Positions 1 to 8,332 are shown, numbered from the stretch's first letter. The stretch is 10,317 nt of DNA from Verrucomicrobia bacterium UBA1211 (GCA_002309585.1 DBXN01000061.1:765-11081), one strand, 5' to 3'. Notes: generated by a model not told the origin, from the letters alone. Program-made: numbers and translations.

Positions 1-1
1 G

Positions 2-3000
2 GGCGAACCCTTCTACAGCCGTTACCGCTACCGCGCGGCGGTCCAGCACAATGTCGGCACCAACGGTATCGCCTTTCTCGCGGGCGAGCGGGGCGGATAC
101 TACGCCTTCACCACCTACACCGATCCCGCATCCGACCGGCTGATCCTCGAACTCTGGCGGCAACCCGCCGAACCGGAGGCGTCCCGTGTCTATCTTGACG
201 CGGTCCAGACGGAACTCCCCGCCGGCCAATGGCTGGCGCTGGAGGTACGGCTGTTCGACGATCGGATCGTCTGCCTTGCGGACAATATCGAAGTGATCCG
301 GCGCAAGATGCTGCTGCCGCCCGGCGGGCGGTTCGGACTCTATGCGAACACACCTGAGGGCGAAACCACACGGTTTGACGATGTGGTGGTCGCCTCGCAT
401 GAGGACCAGCTGTTGGAGACCCCTGGCGACATCCACATGGCCACGCGGGAAATCGCGCCGCCGATCAAGACCTTCTTCCACCGCGACAAGACATGGTTCC
501 ACTTCCCGGCCCAACCGGAGAAGGATCCGCCGCTCGTGTGGACGACGGGGTCGCCCGACGCCTCTCCGCTCCGGACACACGCCTTCTTCGTCGCCGAATC
601 GCCTGATTTCACCTGCGGCATTCTCTGCGGCGCCACGAACGCGACGGCCCCCTACTATCGCTTCACCTGCCGGCAACAGGCGGGCAAACGGAAATACGTC
701 CTAGAAGAGGTCTCGGGGCAATACACGTTCATGCAGGACGCGTTCGAGACCGAGGCTGGGGACAATAAGGTTTCCCTCACGCTCGACGCATTGCGTCCCC
801 ATGAATTGCGCGCCTCCGCCGACGGCCATGTGGTCTGCTTCGCCCGACCGTCCCGCCAGCCCGGCGGCATTCAGGGCATTCTGGCGGCATCCGCCTCCGG
901 AAGCGTCTTCGCCCAGGCCCCGGACATCACATCCGTGGATGACACGATGGTCGAGCGGTTCGAAAAAAATCCGCTCTACGTCAACGACCCCTTCATGCGC
1001 CACTGGGCCTCGCCCGAAGGTCAGTGGGTCACTTTCCCGAACGGCCTGACCTGGTTTAAGGGCGACATTACCGGTCCCGCCACCATCCGCCTCCCCGTCG
1101 TAAACGGGATGGAACTGCATGTGTGCATTCCCGAAGGCGGATCAAATGGCCTCTGCCGCGTCTCGGTGCAGACGAACGTCATCAGCGTGACGACCCTTGA
1201 CACGGAACCGGAGCCCGCCTTTACCGTCCCGGTCGACAAAGTGCCGGAGGTTACCCAGGACAAAGTGCAGGCGCGGATCTACACGCTCGGCATCAACGGT
1301 TCGGTCATCTGGCTGGGCGGCGACGAAGTTCTGCTGGGCATCACCCATGTGAAAGAACCGATCGCGGCCAGCGGCAGCGGCAAAGCGGGCCGCAGGATGC
1401 GGATTTCCGGGATGACGTTGGAAAACCTAGCCAAAACGTTGGTCAAGCGTGATAACGTCTTCGACACACTCTTCACCGAATCGCTTTTCAACTGGACGCT
1501 GAACGGCGGCCGCTGGGAGGTCGTCAACCGTTTCTACTGCGAACCGACCTGGTCGCACATGAACGGAGAGAGTGCCGACTCCCTCGCGGCGCTCTGGTCG
1601 AAATATGTGTTTCACGGCGATTTCAGTATTGAGTTCTATGCCGGCATGCGGATGGGCTGGTATGGACGGCCCGGCGACCTGAACCTCACGGTGATGAGCC
1701 GCAAACAATCGACCGGCGACGGCTACACCGCGATCGCGACCGGCTGGGATCCCGACCACTCGCAGCTCTATTCCCGCCTGCTTCGGAACGGCAAGCCGCT
1801 GGACATCTCCACCAAGTATCTGGTTCCGCGTTCCCGCGAGGGCCTAGTGCGGCAGGGCTACCAGCCGCTCGTCGCCAAGGGACGCGACTACCACGGGGCG
1901 TGGTACGGCATGCAGCTCCGCCGGGTCGGCAACCATCTGAAGTACATCTACGACAACGAAGAGGTTTTCAACGTCGATGATCCCGAACCGCTCCAGGACG
2001 GCTCGCTCGGCATCTGGACTTTCCGGAACTCGATGATGGTTGCCCGCATCAAGATCGCGGCGGAATCCATCAAACCCCGGCCGTTCGATTTCCATACCAT
2101 CCCGGCGGGACAGCCGCCGACGGAGGAACCAACCGCGCCGCCGGACAACGGGCTGCGGATCAACGACCGGGTCGCCCAGCCGCTCTCGCCGCTCTATTGG
2201 GAGTCATTCGACACGGTGAGCCATCCCTCGATCCGTTTCTCGAAACTGGACACGCCCCATCCGGAGATGAAGGTCACCTCGATCCTCGGCGGCGGAACCT
2301 TCCTCGCGCAGTGCAACCTGCCGGTGGCGCAGCCGAACAAACTGCTCGGCTGGCGCTTCGAGATGGCCCGCCATCCCGAGGCGCGGATCAACTTCGAGTT
2401 CTCCTCATACGCCAAGGACAAGCAAGGCGAACTCGCCCCCGCCCAAGGCTGGAGTTATGTGCTGAGCGGATCCGATGAAACGCGCGGCCCCCGGAAACTC
2501 GCCGGGAAGGCCGATGCCATTCCCCCTTCCGAAGGGACAAACATCGTCTGGACACCGGTCGAGGTTTGGATTCCGGCGGATGTGATCAGCGCCCAGCAGC
2601 CGGTCAAGATTGACGGCTTCGGTAACCTCCAGCCCAGCGATGTCCAGCAGGGTCTGCTGGGGAATCCGCCCGGCACCTGGTTCGCCATCCGGAACTTCCG
2701 GGAGATCCACCGCGGTATCCCGGCGGTGACCGGTCCGGCGGAGAAGCGGGCCGAGGTCGCTGAACTCGCCGCCCTGATCAACAGTCTCCATCCCGGTGAG
2801 ATCCAGATGGTCGAGGTCAAACCGGAACTCGATGCCAACCGCCCCGTCATCGAGTGGGCGGTGCCCGAACAGGCCAATTTCGGTCTTCTCGCGAAAGCCG
2901 ACACGGCGGTTCCCGGCTCGATCCTTATCACACCGACCCATCCGTGGCCATCCCCGCTGCTGCCTCCGAAACAGGTCACCGCCGATACCCATCCCGCGCC

Positions 3001-5089
3001 ATACGTCGTGGAGGGCGACAGCATCCGGGTCCTGATCCCGTTCGAGCACCTCCACCCGCAACGGATCACCCTGGCCGTCCAACTGGCGGACAACCGCTAT
3101 TTCCGGCAGGTTGTCCCGATGCAGGGCGCGGACATGACGAACTATCCCCCCGTCCTTCTTGGCCTTGAAATGCCGGAAGGCGGATTAACCACCTTTGAGC
3201 AACGTCCCTACAACGCCGCGAAACACCGCGCCTCCGCCATCGCGACGATGGACTATTCCGATCCGGTCCGGGGCGGTGTTCTGAAATTCAGGAACAACGG
3301 CGTCTACGGCAGGCGCCTCTCCAGCCTCCTCCTGAAGGAGTACGACCATATCGCCACCCCAATCATCCAGTTCAAATACAAGGGTGACGCGATGGCGCGC
3401 GTCTCGATGGAGTACGGCAGCAACCCCTTCTCGTTCACCGAGACCTACCGGACCACCAGCCGCTTCGGCGAGGCGACGCTGGAGGAGGGCTGGCACACCT
3501 GGATGGCGATCCCGATCGACAACGCCGGCCTCCAGCCGCTCGCCAAAGGTTATCAGATGCCGAACAAGGCCCCGTTGCGATTCTCTTCGCAAAAGGCGAA
3601 GGACCAGACCGGCCTCCACAGTTATCTGATGATCGATGATTTTGCCTGCGGTCCCGCCGTCGGTCCCAACCGTCCCTTCGCGTTCAAGGCCGATTACGCC
3701 GATCCGGATGGCATCAAGACGGCGGCATTCGCCATCGTGACCGGTCCGGAACCGTATGCCAACCGAACCGAGGATCAGCGGAAAAAGGTGACGTGGCAAG
3801 CCTTCGAGAACAGCGCGGTGGTCCAGCCGGACATCACCCAGGTGCCGGACGGCATCCATCATCTGGTGGTCAAGGCGTGCGACTCGGCGGGGCTCTGGTC
3901 GGAAGTCTCCGATGTCCCCTTCATCCTCGACCGCAAGCCCCCTACCCTGACCTACAGCATCCAGGCCTGCAACGAATTCAACGGCTCGCGACTGGACGTG
4001 ACGGTTTCCGATCCCGTCGCGCCCCCGATCGTCAACACCCTCAGTTTCGCCTGCCTCGGCCGTGCGTTGGATCTCTCCAAGGATAACGGCAACGTGAGCA
4101 TCGGCGCGGCAGACCGGAGTTTCCAGATCGACTGGATCTGGATGCTCCGCAAAGAGCTGGAAACGGCGAAGCAGGGCGATGTCCTGCCGATCCAAGTCAG
4201 CGGCATCGTCGACGCCTCGGGTAATCTCGCCGATCCGATCCGAATCAACATCCCCCTCGATCTCGAATCCGACACCCGTCCCCCGACGGTTCTGCCGTCG
4301 CCCGCACCGACCAACACCTTCTGGTTCCTGCCCCAGGTCAGCACCTATGCCCAGGCGTTCACCGCCCATAACAGCGTGATCAGCACTACGGAAAAAACGC
4401 CTGATGGCGAGACGCTGGACTTGGCGATCACCGGTGAGAAGAGCAGTTACGTGCAAAAGAGTTTCGCCAGCCCGTGGGACCCGGATAAGTTCCCGTGGCT
4501 CGCGATCTCATTCCGGACGATCGACGCATCCGCGAAGGGCAGCCCGTTCATCCTTACCTTCCACGCGGGGCAGAGACGTCCGAAAGGGATCAAGGATTCG
4601 CAGCGGTTTGAGTTCACCCCCGAAACCGCGCCTTACATCGTCTCCGCCACCCCGCCGGACGAATGGAAGCCGAACGAGTGGCAGGATGTGTTGGTCAACG
4701 TGAAGGAGTTCCTCCATGCCGAAAGCAGTGACAAGTCCGGTACCCCGGACATCACCTGCCTCTCCATCGCCTTCAAGAAACGAATGTTCGCCAAGCATGT
4801 CCAGGTCCGTTCGCTCGCGATCCTGGCGCCGTGGAACTCCAACCAGACGATGTCGATGCGCGCGTATGACCTGAACAGCATCAAGGGTATCGTTTGGAAC
4901 GGCGGCGAGACTCCCCATACCGGCATCTGCCCCGCCAATGTCGTGCGCACGGCGGAACTGCCCTACAGCATCCGGATGCGCGTCAGTGACAGGCGCGGCA
5001 ACATGACGCCGATGTGGACCATCCCGATCCCGCCCGGCAGCACCAACAATCTTCCGGCGCGTGCCGGTTTCTATAACGTGGAGTACTGA
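2..5089 (+). CDS. Giant modular beta-sandwich protein (LamG-like, jelly-roll and Ig-like modules), 5' partial
   Basis: The reading frame is open from base 2 to the TGA at 5087-5089 (1695 residues), so the true start and any signal peptide lie upstream. The GTG at 293 is internal. Numbering from base 2, four LamG/concanavalin-like modules can be recognised by a recurring strand pair of alternating hydrophobics near residues 77-95, 265-281, 422-438 and 635-652 (e.g. WLALEVRLFDDRIVCLADN). Three jelly-roll-like modules follow (about 730-909, 1077-1216, 1446-1611), each closing with a similar strand (TWFAIRNF, SYLMIDDF, VQVRSLAIL). Ig-like segments lie between and after them (about 1231-1313, 1313-1427, 1612-1695), with phrases such as KACDSAGLWS and SGIVDASGNLADP. 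No catalytic motif, transmembrane segment or C-terminal sorting signal is visible. The architecture is typical of secreted glycan-binding or surface proteins; that role is inferred. The lipoyl gene follows after 3 bases. Domain borders are by eye. Confidence 0.85.
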   Translation, partial: GEPFYSRYRYRAAVQHNVGTNGIAFLAGERGGYYAFTTYTDPASDRLILELWRQPAEPEASRVYLDAVQTELPAGQWLALEVRLFDDRIVCLADNIEVIRRKMLLPPGGRFGLYANTPEGETTRFDDVVVASHEDQLLETPGDIHMATREIAPPIKTFFHRDKTWFHFPAQPEKDPPLVWTTGSPDASPLRTHAFFVAESPDFTCGILCGATNATAPYYRFTCRQQAGKRKYVLEEVSGQYTFMQDAFETEAGDNKVSLTLDALRPHELRASADGHVVCFARPSRQPGGIQGILAASASGSVFAQAPDITSVDDTMVERFEKNPLYVNDPFMRHWASPEGQWVTFPNGLTWFKGDITGPATIRLPVVNGMELHVCIPEGGSNGLCRVSVQTNVISVTTLDTEPEPAFTVPVDKVPEVTQDKVQARIYTLGINGSVIWLGGDEVLLGITHVKEPIAASGSGKAGRRMRISGMTLENLAKTLVKRDNVFDTLFTESLFNWTLNGGRWEVVNRFYCEPTWSHMNGESADSLAALWSKYVFHGDFSIEFYAGMRMGWYGRPGDLNLTVMSRKQSTGDGYTAIATGWDPDHSQLYSRLLRNGKPLDISTKYLVPRSREGLVRQGYQPLVAKGRDYHGAWYGMQLRRVGNHLKYIYDNEEVFNVDDPEPLQDGSLGIWTFRNSMMVARIKIAAESIKPRPFDFHTIPAGQPPTEEPTAPPDNGLRINDRVAQPLSPLYWESFDTVSHPSIRFSKLDTPHPEMKVTSILGGGTFLAQCNLPVAQPNKLLGWRFEMARHPEARINFEFSSYAKDKQGELAPAQGWSYVLSGSDETRGPRKLAGKADAIPPSEGTNIVWTPVEVWIPADVISAQQPVKIDGFGNLQPSDVQQGLLGNPPGTWFAIRNFREIHRGIPAVTGPAEKRAEVAELAALINSLHPGEIQMVEVKPELDANRPVIEWAVPEQANFGLLAKADTAVPGSILITPTHPWPSPLLPPKQVTADTHPAPYVVEGDSIRVLIPFEHLHPQRITLAVQLADNRYFRQVVPMQGADMTNYPPVLLGLEMPEGGLTTFEQRPYNAAKHRASAIATMDYSDPVRGGVLKFRNNGVYGRRLSSLLLKEYDHIATPIIQFKYKGDAMARVSMEYGSNPFSFTETYRTTSRFGEATLEEGWHTWMAIPIDNAGLQPLAKGYQMPNKAPLRFSSQKAKDQTGLHSYLMIDDFACGPAVGPNRPFAFKADYADPDGIKTAAFAIVTGPEPYANRTEDQRKKVTWQAFENSAVVQPDITQVPDGIHHLVVKACDSAGLWSEVSDVPFILDRKPPTLTYSIQACNEFNGSRLDVTVSDPVAPPIVNTLSFACLGRALDLSKDNGNVSIGAADRSFQIDWIWMLRKELETAKQGDVLPIQVSGIVDASGNLADPIRINIPLDLESDTRPPTVLPSPAPTNTFWFLPQVSTYAQAFTAHNSVISTTEKTPDGETLDLAITGEKSSYVQKSFASPWDPDKFPWLAISFRTIDASAKGSPFILTFHAGQRRPKGIKDSQRFEFTPETAPYIVSATPPDEWKPNEWQDVLVNVKEFLHAESSDKSGTPDITCLSIAFKKRMFAKHVQVRSLAILAPWNSNQTMSMRAYDLNSIKGIVWNGGETPHTGICPANVVRTAELPYSIRMRVSDRRGNMTPMWTIPIPPGSTNNLPARAGFYNVEY
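5080..5083 (+). promoter_or_regulatory. Ribosome binding site of the lipoyl gene, inside the upstream gene
   Basis: GGAG lies 9 bases before the ATG at 5093 and within the last codons of the giant gene. This supports that ATG as the start and suggests translational coupling of the two genes in one transcript. Confidence 0.6.
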
Positions 5090-5092
5090 GCC

Positions 5093-5554
5093 ATGACCAA
5101 AATCACCATTCCCCAGTTGGACGCGAACCTTGTCGATGTGACGATCACCCGGTGGAGCAAAGCGATCGGCGATCCCGTCCATGCAAAGGAGTGTATCGGC
5201 GAACTGACCACCGACAAGGCCGTCTATGAGCTGGAATGCCCGGCCGACGGCGTGCTTCTGGCGATCTATGCGGCGGAAAAGAGCGTTGTCCCCACCGGCT
5301 ACACCATCGGGATGGTCGGCGAGGCGAACGAGACCGCACCCGAATCCCTTCCTGAGAATGAGAAGCTGATGGCGGAATACGCAGGCCCCGTCGCCAAGAC
5401 GGTCGCTAAACGCGACGCGCCGGCCCGCGTCCGGGCCACCCCGAAAGCCCGCCGCATCGCCAAGGAAAAGGGATTGGACTTGGCCGCCATCCAGGCCGCC
5501 ACCGGCGTGGAGGTGGTCGATGAAGAGGCGATCAACACCTTCCTGAAAGGTTGA
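5093..5554 (+). CDS. Lipoyl-domain protein with degenerate E3-binding domain and no acyltransferase domain
   Basis: The protein has 153 residues. Residues 1-77 form a biotinyl/lipoyl domain (MTKITIPQLD at the start; ELTTDKAVYELECPADGVL around the acceptor Lys42, in the usual DKA turn). A charged Ala/Lys/Pro linker follows, then residues 112-150 resemble the peripheral subunit-binding domain of 2-oxo acid dehydrogenase E2 proteins (VRATPKARRIAKEKGLDL). Typical E2 proteins run to roughly 400 or more residues and end in a catalytic acyltransferase domain. Here the gene stops at TGA 5552-5554, directly before a terminator, so it does not look frameshifted. The second half of the binding domain lacks the family's GtGpgGrI glycines and the later Asp (here QAATGVEVVDEEAI). 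It is probably a cytoplasmic lipoyl carrier or a structural subunit of a dehydrogenase complex whose other parts are elsewhere. A biotin carrier is a less likely alternative, since the motif is DKA and not MKM. Confidence 0.88.
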   Translation: MTKITIPQLDANLVDVTITRWSKAIGDPVHAKECIGELTTDKAVYELECPADGVLLAIYAAEKSVVPTGYTIGMVGEANETAPESLPENEKLMAEYAGPVAKTVAKRDAPARVRATPKARRIAKEKGLDLAAIQAATGVEVVDEEAINTFLKG

Positions 5555-5560
5555 CACAAC

Positions 5561-5576
5561 GCATCCCACCGGATGC
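5561..5576. other. Small hairpin overlapping the foot of the terminator
   Basis: GCATCC (5561-5566) and GGATGC (5571-5576) form a perfect 6-bp stem with a CACC tetraloop. The last three bases are shared with the outermost, partly wobble-paired base of the terminator stem, so the two can sit side by side or compete. Confidence 0.5.
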
Positions 5577-5620
5577 GCAATAAGACCGCCCGGCCTACGC
5601 GCGGGCGGTCTTATTGTGCG
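5574..5620. terminator. Bidirectional intrinsic terminator between convergent genes
   Basis: A perfect 14-bp stem (5579-5592 with 5602-5615) has a 9-nt loop (5593-5601). It extends by five more pairs, two of them G-U, to 5574 and 5620. The stem carries AATAAG on the left and CTTATT on the right, so each strand reads a GC-rich hairpin ending in a T-rich arm. It lies between the stop of the lipoyl gene (5554) and the stop of the convergent DUF4186 gene (5623), so it can serve both transcripts. Confidence 0.8.
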
Positions 5621-5622
5621 TG

Positions 5623-5982
5623 TCACTCCGGGATGTCGAGCTGGCGGCAAATCCACGCCATCAGAAAGCGGACAATCCGCGCCTGCTGTTCCTCCGTCAA
5701 GGCGACACCCTGCGGAACATGCCACCATTTGTTCAGGCATCCCCTGCAGCAGGTGGCCGTGGCATGCTGGGCAATGAAGACCGGATGGCCCCGCATCGGC
5801 GTTTGCCGGCCGTCGTTCGCGGGCTGGGCGGGCGCGAGCCGCGTCCGGACGAAATCCTCCGCATGGCGCCGGATGGCCTCCAGCCCTTTGGCTTCGAGAT
5901 AGGCGCGGTCACGGGATGAGAGCCGGAAGCGCATCCGGAACGGTGACCGCTGAAGTTTCGCAAAAGCCTCGTCCAAGGTCAT
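5623..5982 (-). CDS. DUF4186 family protein
   Basis: This is a 119-residue protein from the ATG at 5982. It matches, from memory, the small uncharacterised DUF4186 family: FRMRFRLSSRDRAYLEAKG, then IRRHAEDFVRTRLAPA, then NDGRQTPMRGHPVFIAQHA, then ATATCCRGCL and a C-terminal helix. Counted from this start, the His at about 73 and the CCxxC cysteines at about 78, 79 and 82 could bind a metal; that is inferred. No signal peptide or membrane segment is seen, so it is probably cytoplasmic. An in-frame GTG at 6012 would add ten residues (MTLNAQPPTR), but that stretch is encoded by a heptamer repeat and does not resemble a protein start. Neither start has a clear Shine-Dalgarno. It lies downstream of glnN on the same strand, 178 bases away with a hairpin between, so co-transcription is uncertain. 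The molecular function of the family is unknown to me. Confidence 0.85.
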   Translation of the reverse strand: MTLDEAFAKLQRSPFRMRFRLSSRDRAYLEAKGLEAIRRHAEDFVRTRLAPAQPANDGRQTPMRGHPVFIAQHATATCCRGCLNKWWHVPQGVALTEEQQARIVRFLMAWICRQLDIPE

Positions 5983-5985
5983 ACG

Positions 5986-6008
5986 GGTTGGGGGTTGAGC
6001 GTTGAGGG
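5986..6008. repeat. Degenerate 7-bp tandem repeat (GGGTTGR type)
   Basis: TTG recurs at 5988, 5995 and 6002 with an exact 7-base period (gggttgg, gggttga, gcgttga). It sits directly upstream of the DUF4186 ATG. A related short pair (tgagcgt, tgagcgc) lies at 6095-6108, and a similar run lies upstream of glnN at 8360-8379. Confidence 0.5.
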
Positions 6009-6023
6009 TCACTCAAAACGTGA

Positions 6024-6075
6024 TGTGGCAAGGGTGCCCTCGCCCTTACAGCAAGGCCGAGGCGGCATTGCCACA
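6024..6075. repeat. 52-nt imperfect intergenic hairpin, possible dispersed repeat or glnN terminator
   Basis: The 178-base glnN-DUF4186 gap (5983-6160) contains this long foldback. The outer stem is 8 bp (6024-6031 with 6068-6075). A 3-bp middle stem (6035-6037 with 6065-6067) follows, flanked by small bulges. The apical stem is 5 bp, one C-C mismatch and 4 bp (6038-6047 with 6053-6062), closed by the loop ACAGC. No T-run follows on the - strand side, so it is not a classical intrinsic terminator. The long imperfect palindrome with a GGGCGAGGGC core on the - strand looks more like a REP-type intergenic element. From 6076 to 6160 I see only a short heptamer pair and pyrimidine-rich sequence. 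Confidence 0.5.
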
Positions 6076-6160
6076 CCGATAACGGCAGGTGTTGTGAGCG
6101 TTGAGCGCATTCTTCCCTCTCCATTCTCACTCGTCACGCTTCTCTCCGTTCCCCGTTTCC

Positions 6161-8332
6161 TCATCTGATAAACAGCATCTCCTGATAGGTGGGAAGGGGC
6201 CACAGTTCGTCCGAGCAGATATGCTCCAACGCATCCGCGCTGTCACGGACATCATCCATCGCGGGGATGACCGTATCCACCAGATACCGGCCCTGCCGCT
6301 GGATCGTGAGATCGGCCGGAAGCTGGATCACCTTTTCCAGCCGCGCGATCGCCCGCTGAAGATTGCCCAACCGCTCCGTCACCTCATCCAAGGCCGATGT
6401 GCAGAAGGTCTTGTCGAGCGCGGTCAAGGCCGTCGCCGTCGAAGCCAACACCTGCTGGTACTTCACCCCGGCGGGAAAGATCATCGTCCGCGCCATCGTC
6501 AGGCAGAGACGCGCCTCGATCAGAAGGTCCTTCACATACCGCTCGTAGTAAATCTCAAACCGGCTCTCGCACTCGCGTCGGGAGAGGACTCCATACTCCG
6601 AAAAAACCGCGAATGTCTTATCCGTCCGCATCGCGTCAAGCGCGTCGGGGGTCGTGACCGCCTGCGGCAGACCGCGCCGGGCCGCCTCTTCCCGCCACTC
6701 GTCCGAATAGTTGTCGCCATTGAAAATCACCCGGCAGTTTTCGCGGTAGATCTTCTTGAGCAGCTGCTGGACGGCCACATGGAACCGCTTCGACGCCTTG
6801 AGAGAGGCCTCCAGTTCCGTCGCCACGTAATCCAACGATTCGGCGACGATGGTGTTGATGACCGTCTGGGGACCCGCGATCGACTGATTCGATCCGACCG
6901 CGCGGAACTCGAAACGGTTGCCTGTAAAGGCGAAGGGGCTGGTCCGGTTCCGGTCCGTCGCATCCTTGGGAAGCGGCGGCAACGTATCCACCCCGACCGT
7001 CAGCATACCCGCCTTCCGTACCTTCTGACTCGACCCGAACGTGATCCGTTCGAACACCTCGGTCAGCTGATCGCCAAGGAAGATCGAGATCACGGCGGGC
7101 GGCGCCTCGTTCGCACCCAACCGGTGATCATTGCCGGCGTGGGCGACCGAGCCGCGCAGCATCTCCGCGTGGAGGTTGACCGCACGGATGACCGCCGCGC
7201 AGAAAACCAGAAACTGCATGTTCTCTTTCGGCGTTGAGCCGGGATGGAGCAGATTGCCGAGTTTGGCGTTGCCGAGCGACCAGTTCACATGCTTACCCGA
7301 ACCGTTGATACCCTCAAACGGCTTCTCGTGCAACAGACACGCCAAACCGTATTTCGGGGCGATCCGCTGGAGGGTCTGCATGATGAGGTACTGATGGTCG
7401 GTCGCGACATTGGAACTTTCGAAAACCGGCGCGATCTCATACTGGCCCGGCGCGACCTCGTTGTGACGCGTCTTAACGGGCACGCCCAGTTTGTACAGTT
7501 CCTTATCCACCTCCATCATGAAAGCCAGCACTCGGTCCGGAATCGTCCCGAAATACTGGTCATCCAACTCCTGCCCCTTCGGGGGGCGGGCGCCAAAGAG
7601 GGTCCGCCCCGCGCTCAAGAGATCGGGCCGCGCGTAATAGAAACTTCGGTCGATCAGAAAGTATTCCTGCTCGGGCCCCGCATCGGAGGTGATCATCCCC
7701 GGATTCTCATGGCCGAAGAGCTTGAGGACCCGCTGCGCCTGACGGTTCAACGCCTGCATCGACCGCAACAGCGGCACCTTCTTGTCCAGCGCATCGCCGG
7801 TCCAGGCGCAAAACGCCGTCGGGATGCAGAGCGTGACCCCGTTCCGGCTCTCGGTCAGATAGGCCGGGCTGGTCACATCCCACGCCGTATATCCGCGCGC
7901 CTCGAAGGTGGCCCGGATGCCGCCATTCGGAAAACTGGAGGCGTCCGGCTCGCCCTGAATCAGCTGCCGACCGTTGAACTCGGCGATCAGATGGCCATGC
8001 GCATCGGGATTGTAGAAGGAGTCATGCTTCTCGGCGGTGAGGCCGGTCAGCGGGTAAAAGACGTGGGCGTAATGGGTCGCCCCGCGCTCGATCGCCCATT
8101 GACGCATGGCGGTCGCCACGGCATCGGCCGACCCGACATCCAGCGGGACCCCCTCCTCGATCGTCTTGCGCACCGTCTCGTAAACCGCTTTCGGAAGGCG
8201 CTGGCGCATCTGGTCGTCACTGAACACGTTCATCCCGAAATACGAGGGGACATCCCCCTCGCGGGCCAAGGGCGTGACAATTTCCCGATACTCAATCGCC
8301 GACTCGATCGCCTTCTGACGCGTGATACTCAT
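6161..8332 (-). CDS. glnN: Glutamine synthetase type III
   Basis: This 723-residue enzyme makes glutamine from glutamate, ammonia and ATP in the cytoplasm. The length and motifs are those of the large class III enzymes (about 700-730 residues), not of class I (about 450). The N-terminus has the class III stretch PSYFGMNVFSDDQMRQRLP (29-47). The catalytic core shows GPEQEYF (219-225, metal-binding glutamates), RHNEVAPGQYEIAPVF (289-304), NGSGKHVNWSL (343-353, substrate/ATP site), LGANEAPPAVIS (405-416) and RTSPFAFTGNRFEFR (463-477). All key segments look intact. The class-specific C-terminal helical region runs from about 500 to the TGA at 6161-6163. The ATG at 8332 has a good Shine-Dalgarno. 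The gene begins 56 bases after the secreted protease-like gene on the same strand with no terminator between, so read-through is likely. No PII or ammonium transporter gene is adjacent. Confidence 0.97.
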   Translation of the reverse strand: MSITRQKAIESAIEYREIVTPLAREGDVPSYFGMNVFSDDQMRQRLPKAVYETVRKTIEEGVPLDVGSADAVATAMRQWAIERGATHYAHVFYPLTGLTAEKHDSFYNPDAHGHLIAEFNGRQLIQGEPDASSFPNGGIRATFEARGYTAWDVTSPAYLTESRNGVTLCIPTAFCAWTGDALDKKVPLLRSMQALNRQAQRVLKLFGHENPGMITSDAGPEQEYFLIDRSFYYARPDLLSAGRTLFGARPPKGQELDDQYFGTIPDRVLAFMMEVDKELYKLGVPVKTRHNEVAPGQYEIAPVFESSNVATDHQYLIMQTLQRIAPKYGLACLLHEKPFEGINGSGKHVNWSLGNAKLGNLLHPGSTPKENMQFLVFCAAVIRAVNLHAEMLRGSVAHAGNDHRLGANEAPPAVISIFLGDQLTEVFERITFGSSQKVRKAGMLTVGVDTLPPLPKDATDRNRTSPFAFTGNRFEFRAVGSNQSIAGPQTVINTIVAESLDYVATELEASLKASKRFHVAVQQLLKKIYRENCRVIFNGDNYSDEWREEAARRGLPQAVTTPDALDAMRTDKTFAVFSEYGVLSRRECESRFEIYYERYVKDLLIEARLCLTMARTMIFPAGVKYQQVLASTATALTALDKTFCTSALDEVTERLGNLQRAIARLEKVIQLPADLTIQRQGRYLVDTVIPAMDDVRDSADALEHICSDELWPLPTYQEMLFIR

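Noticed and set aside
293..295. GTG at 293 as the start of the giant gene
   Set aside because: The same frame is open back to the window edge, and the upstream residues form the first part of a LamG-like module that continues across this GTG.
2405..5740. Long - strand reading frames (2405-3082, 3185-4456, 4508-5740)
   Set aside because: They are antisense to the giant gene and the lipoyl gene, with Arg/Gly/Asp-rich shadow composition and no family resemblance. The last also runs through the terminator hairpin.
5573..5919. Overlapping + strand reading frames at 5573-5902 and 5614-5919
   Set aside because: They lie antisense to the recognisable DUF4186 gene, and one starts within the terminator stem.
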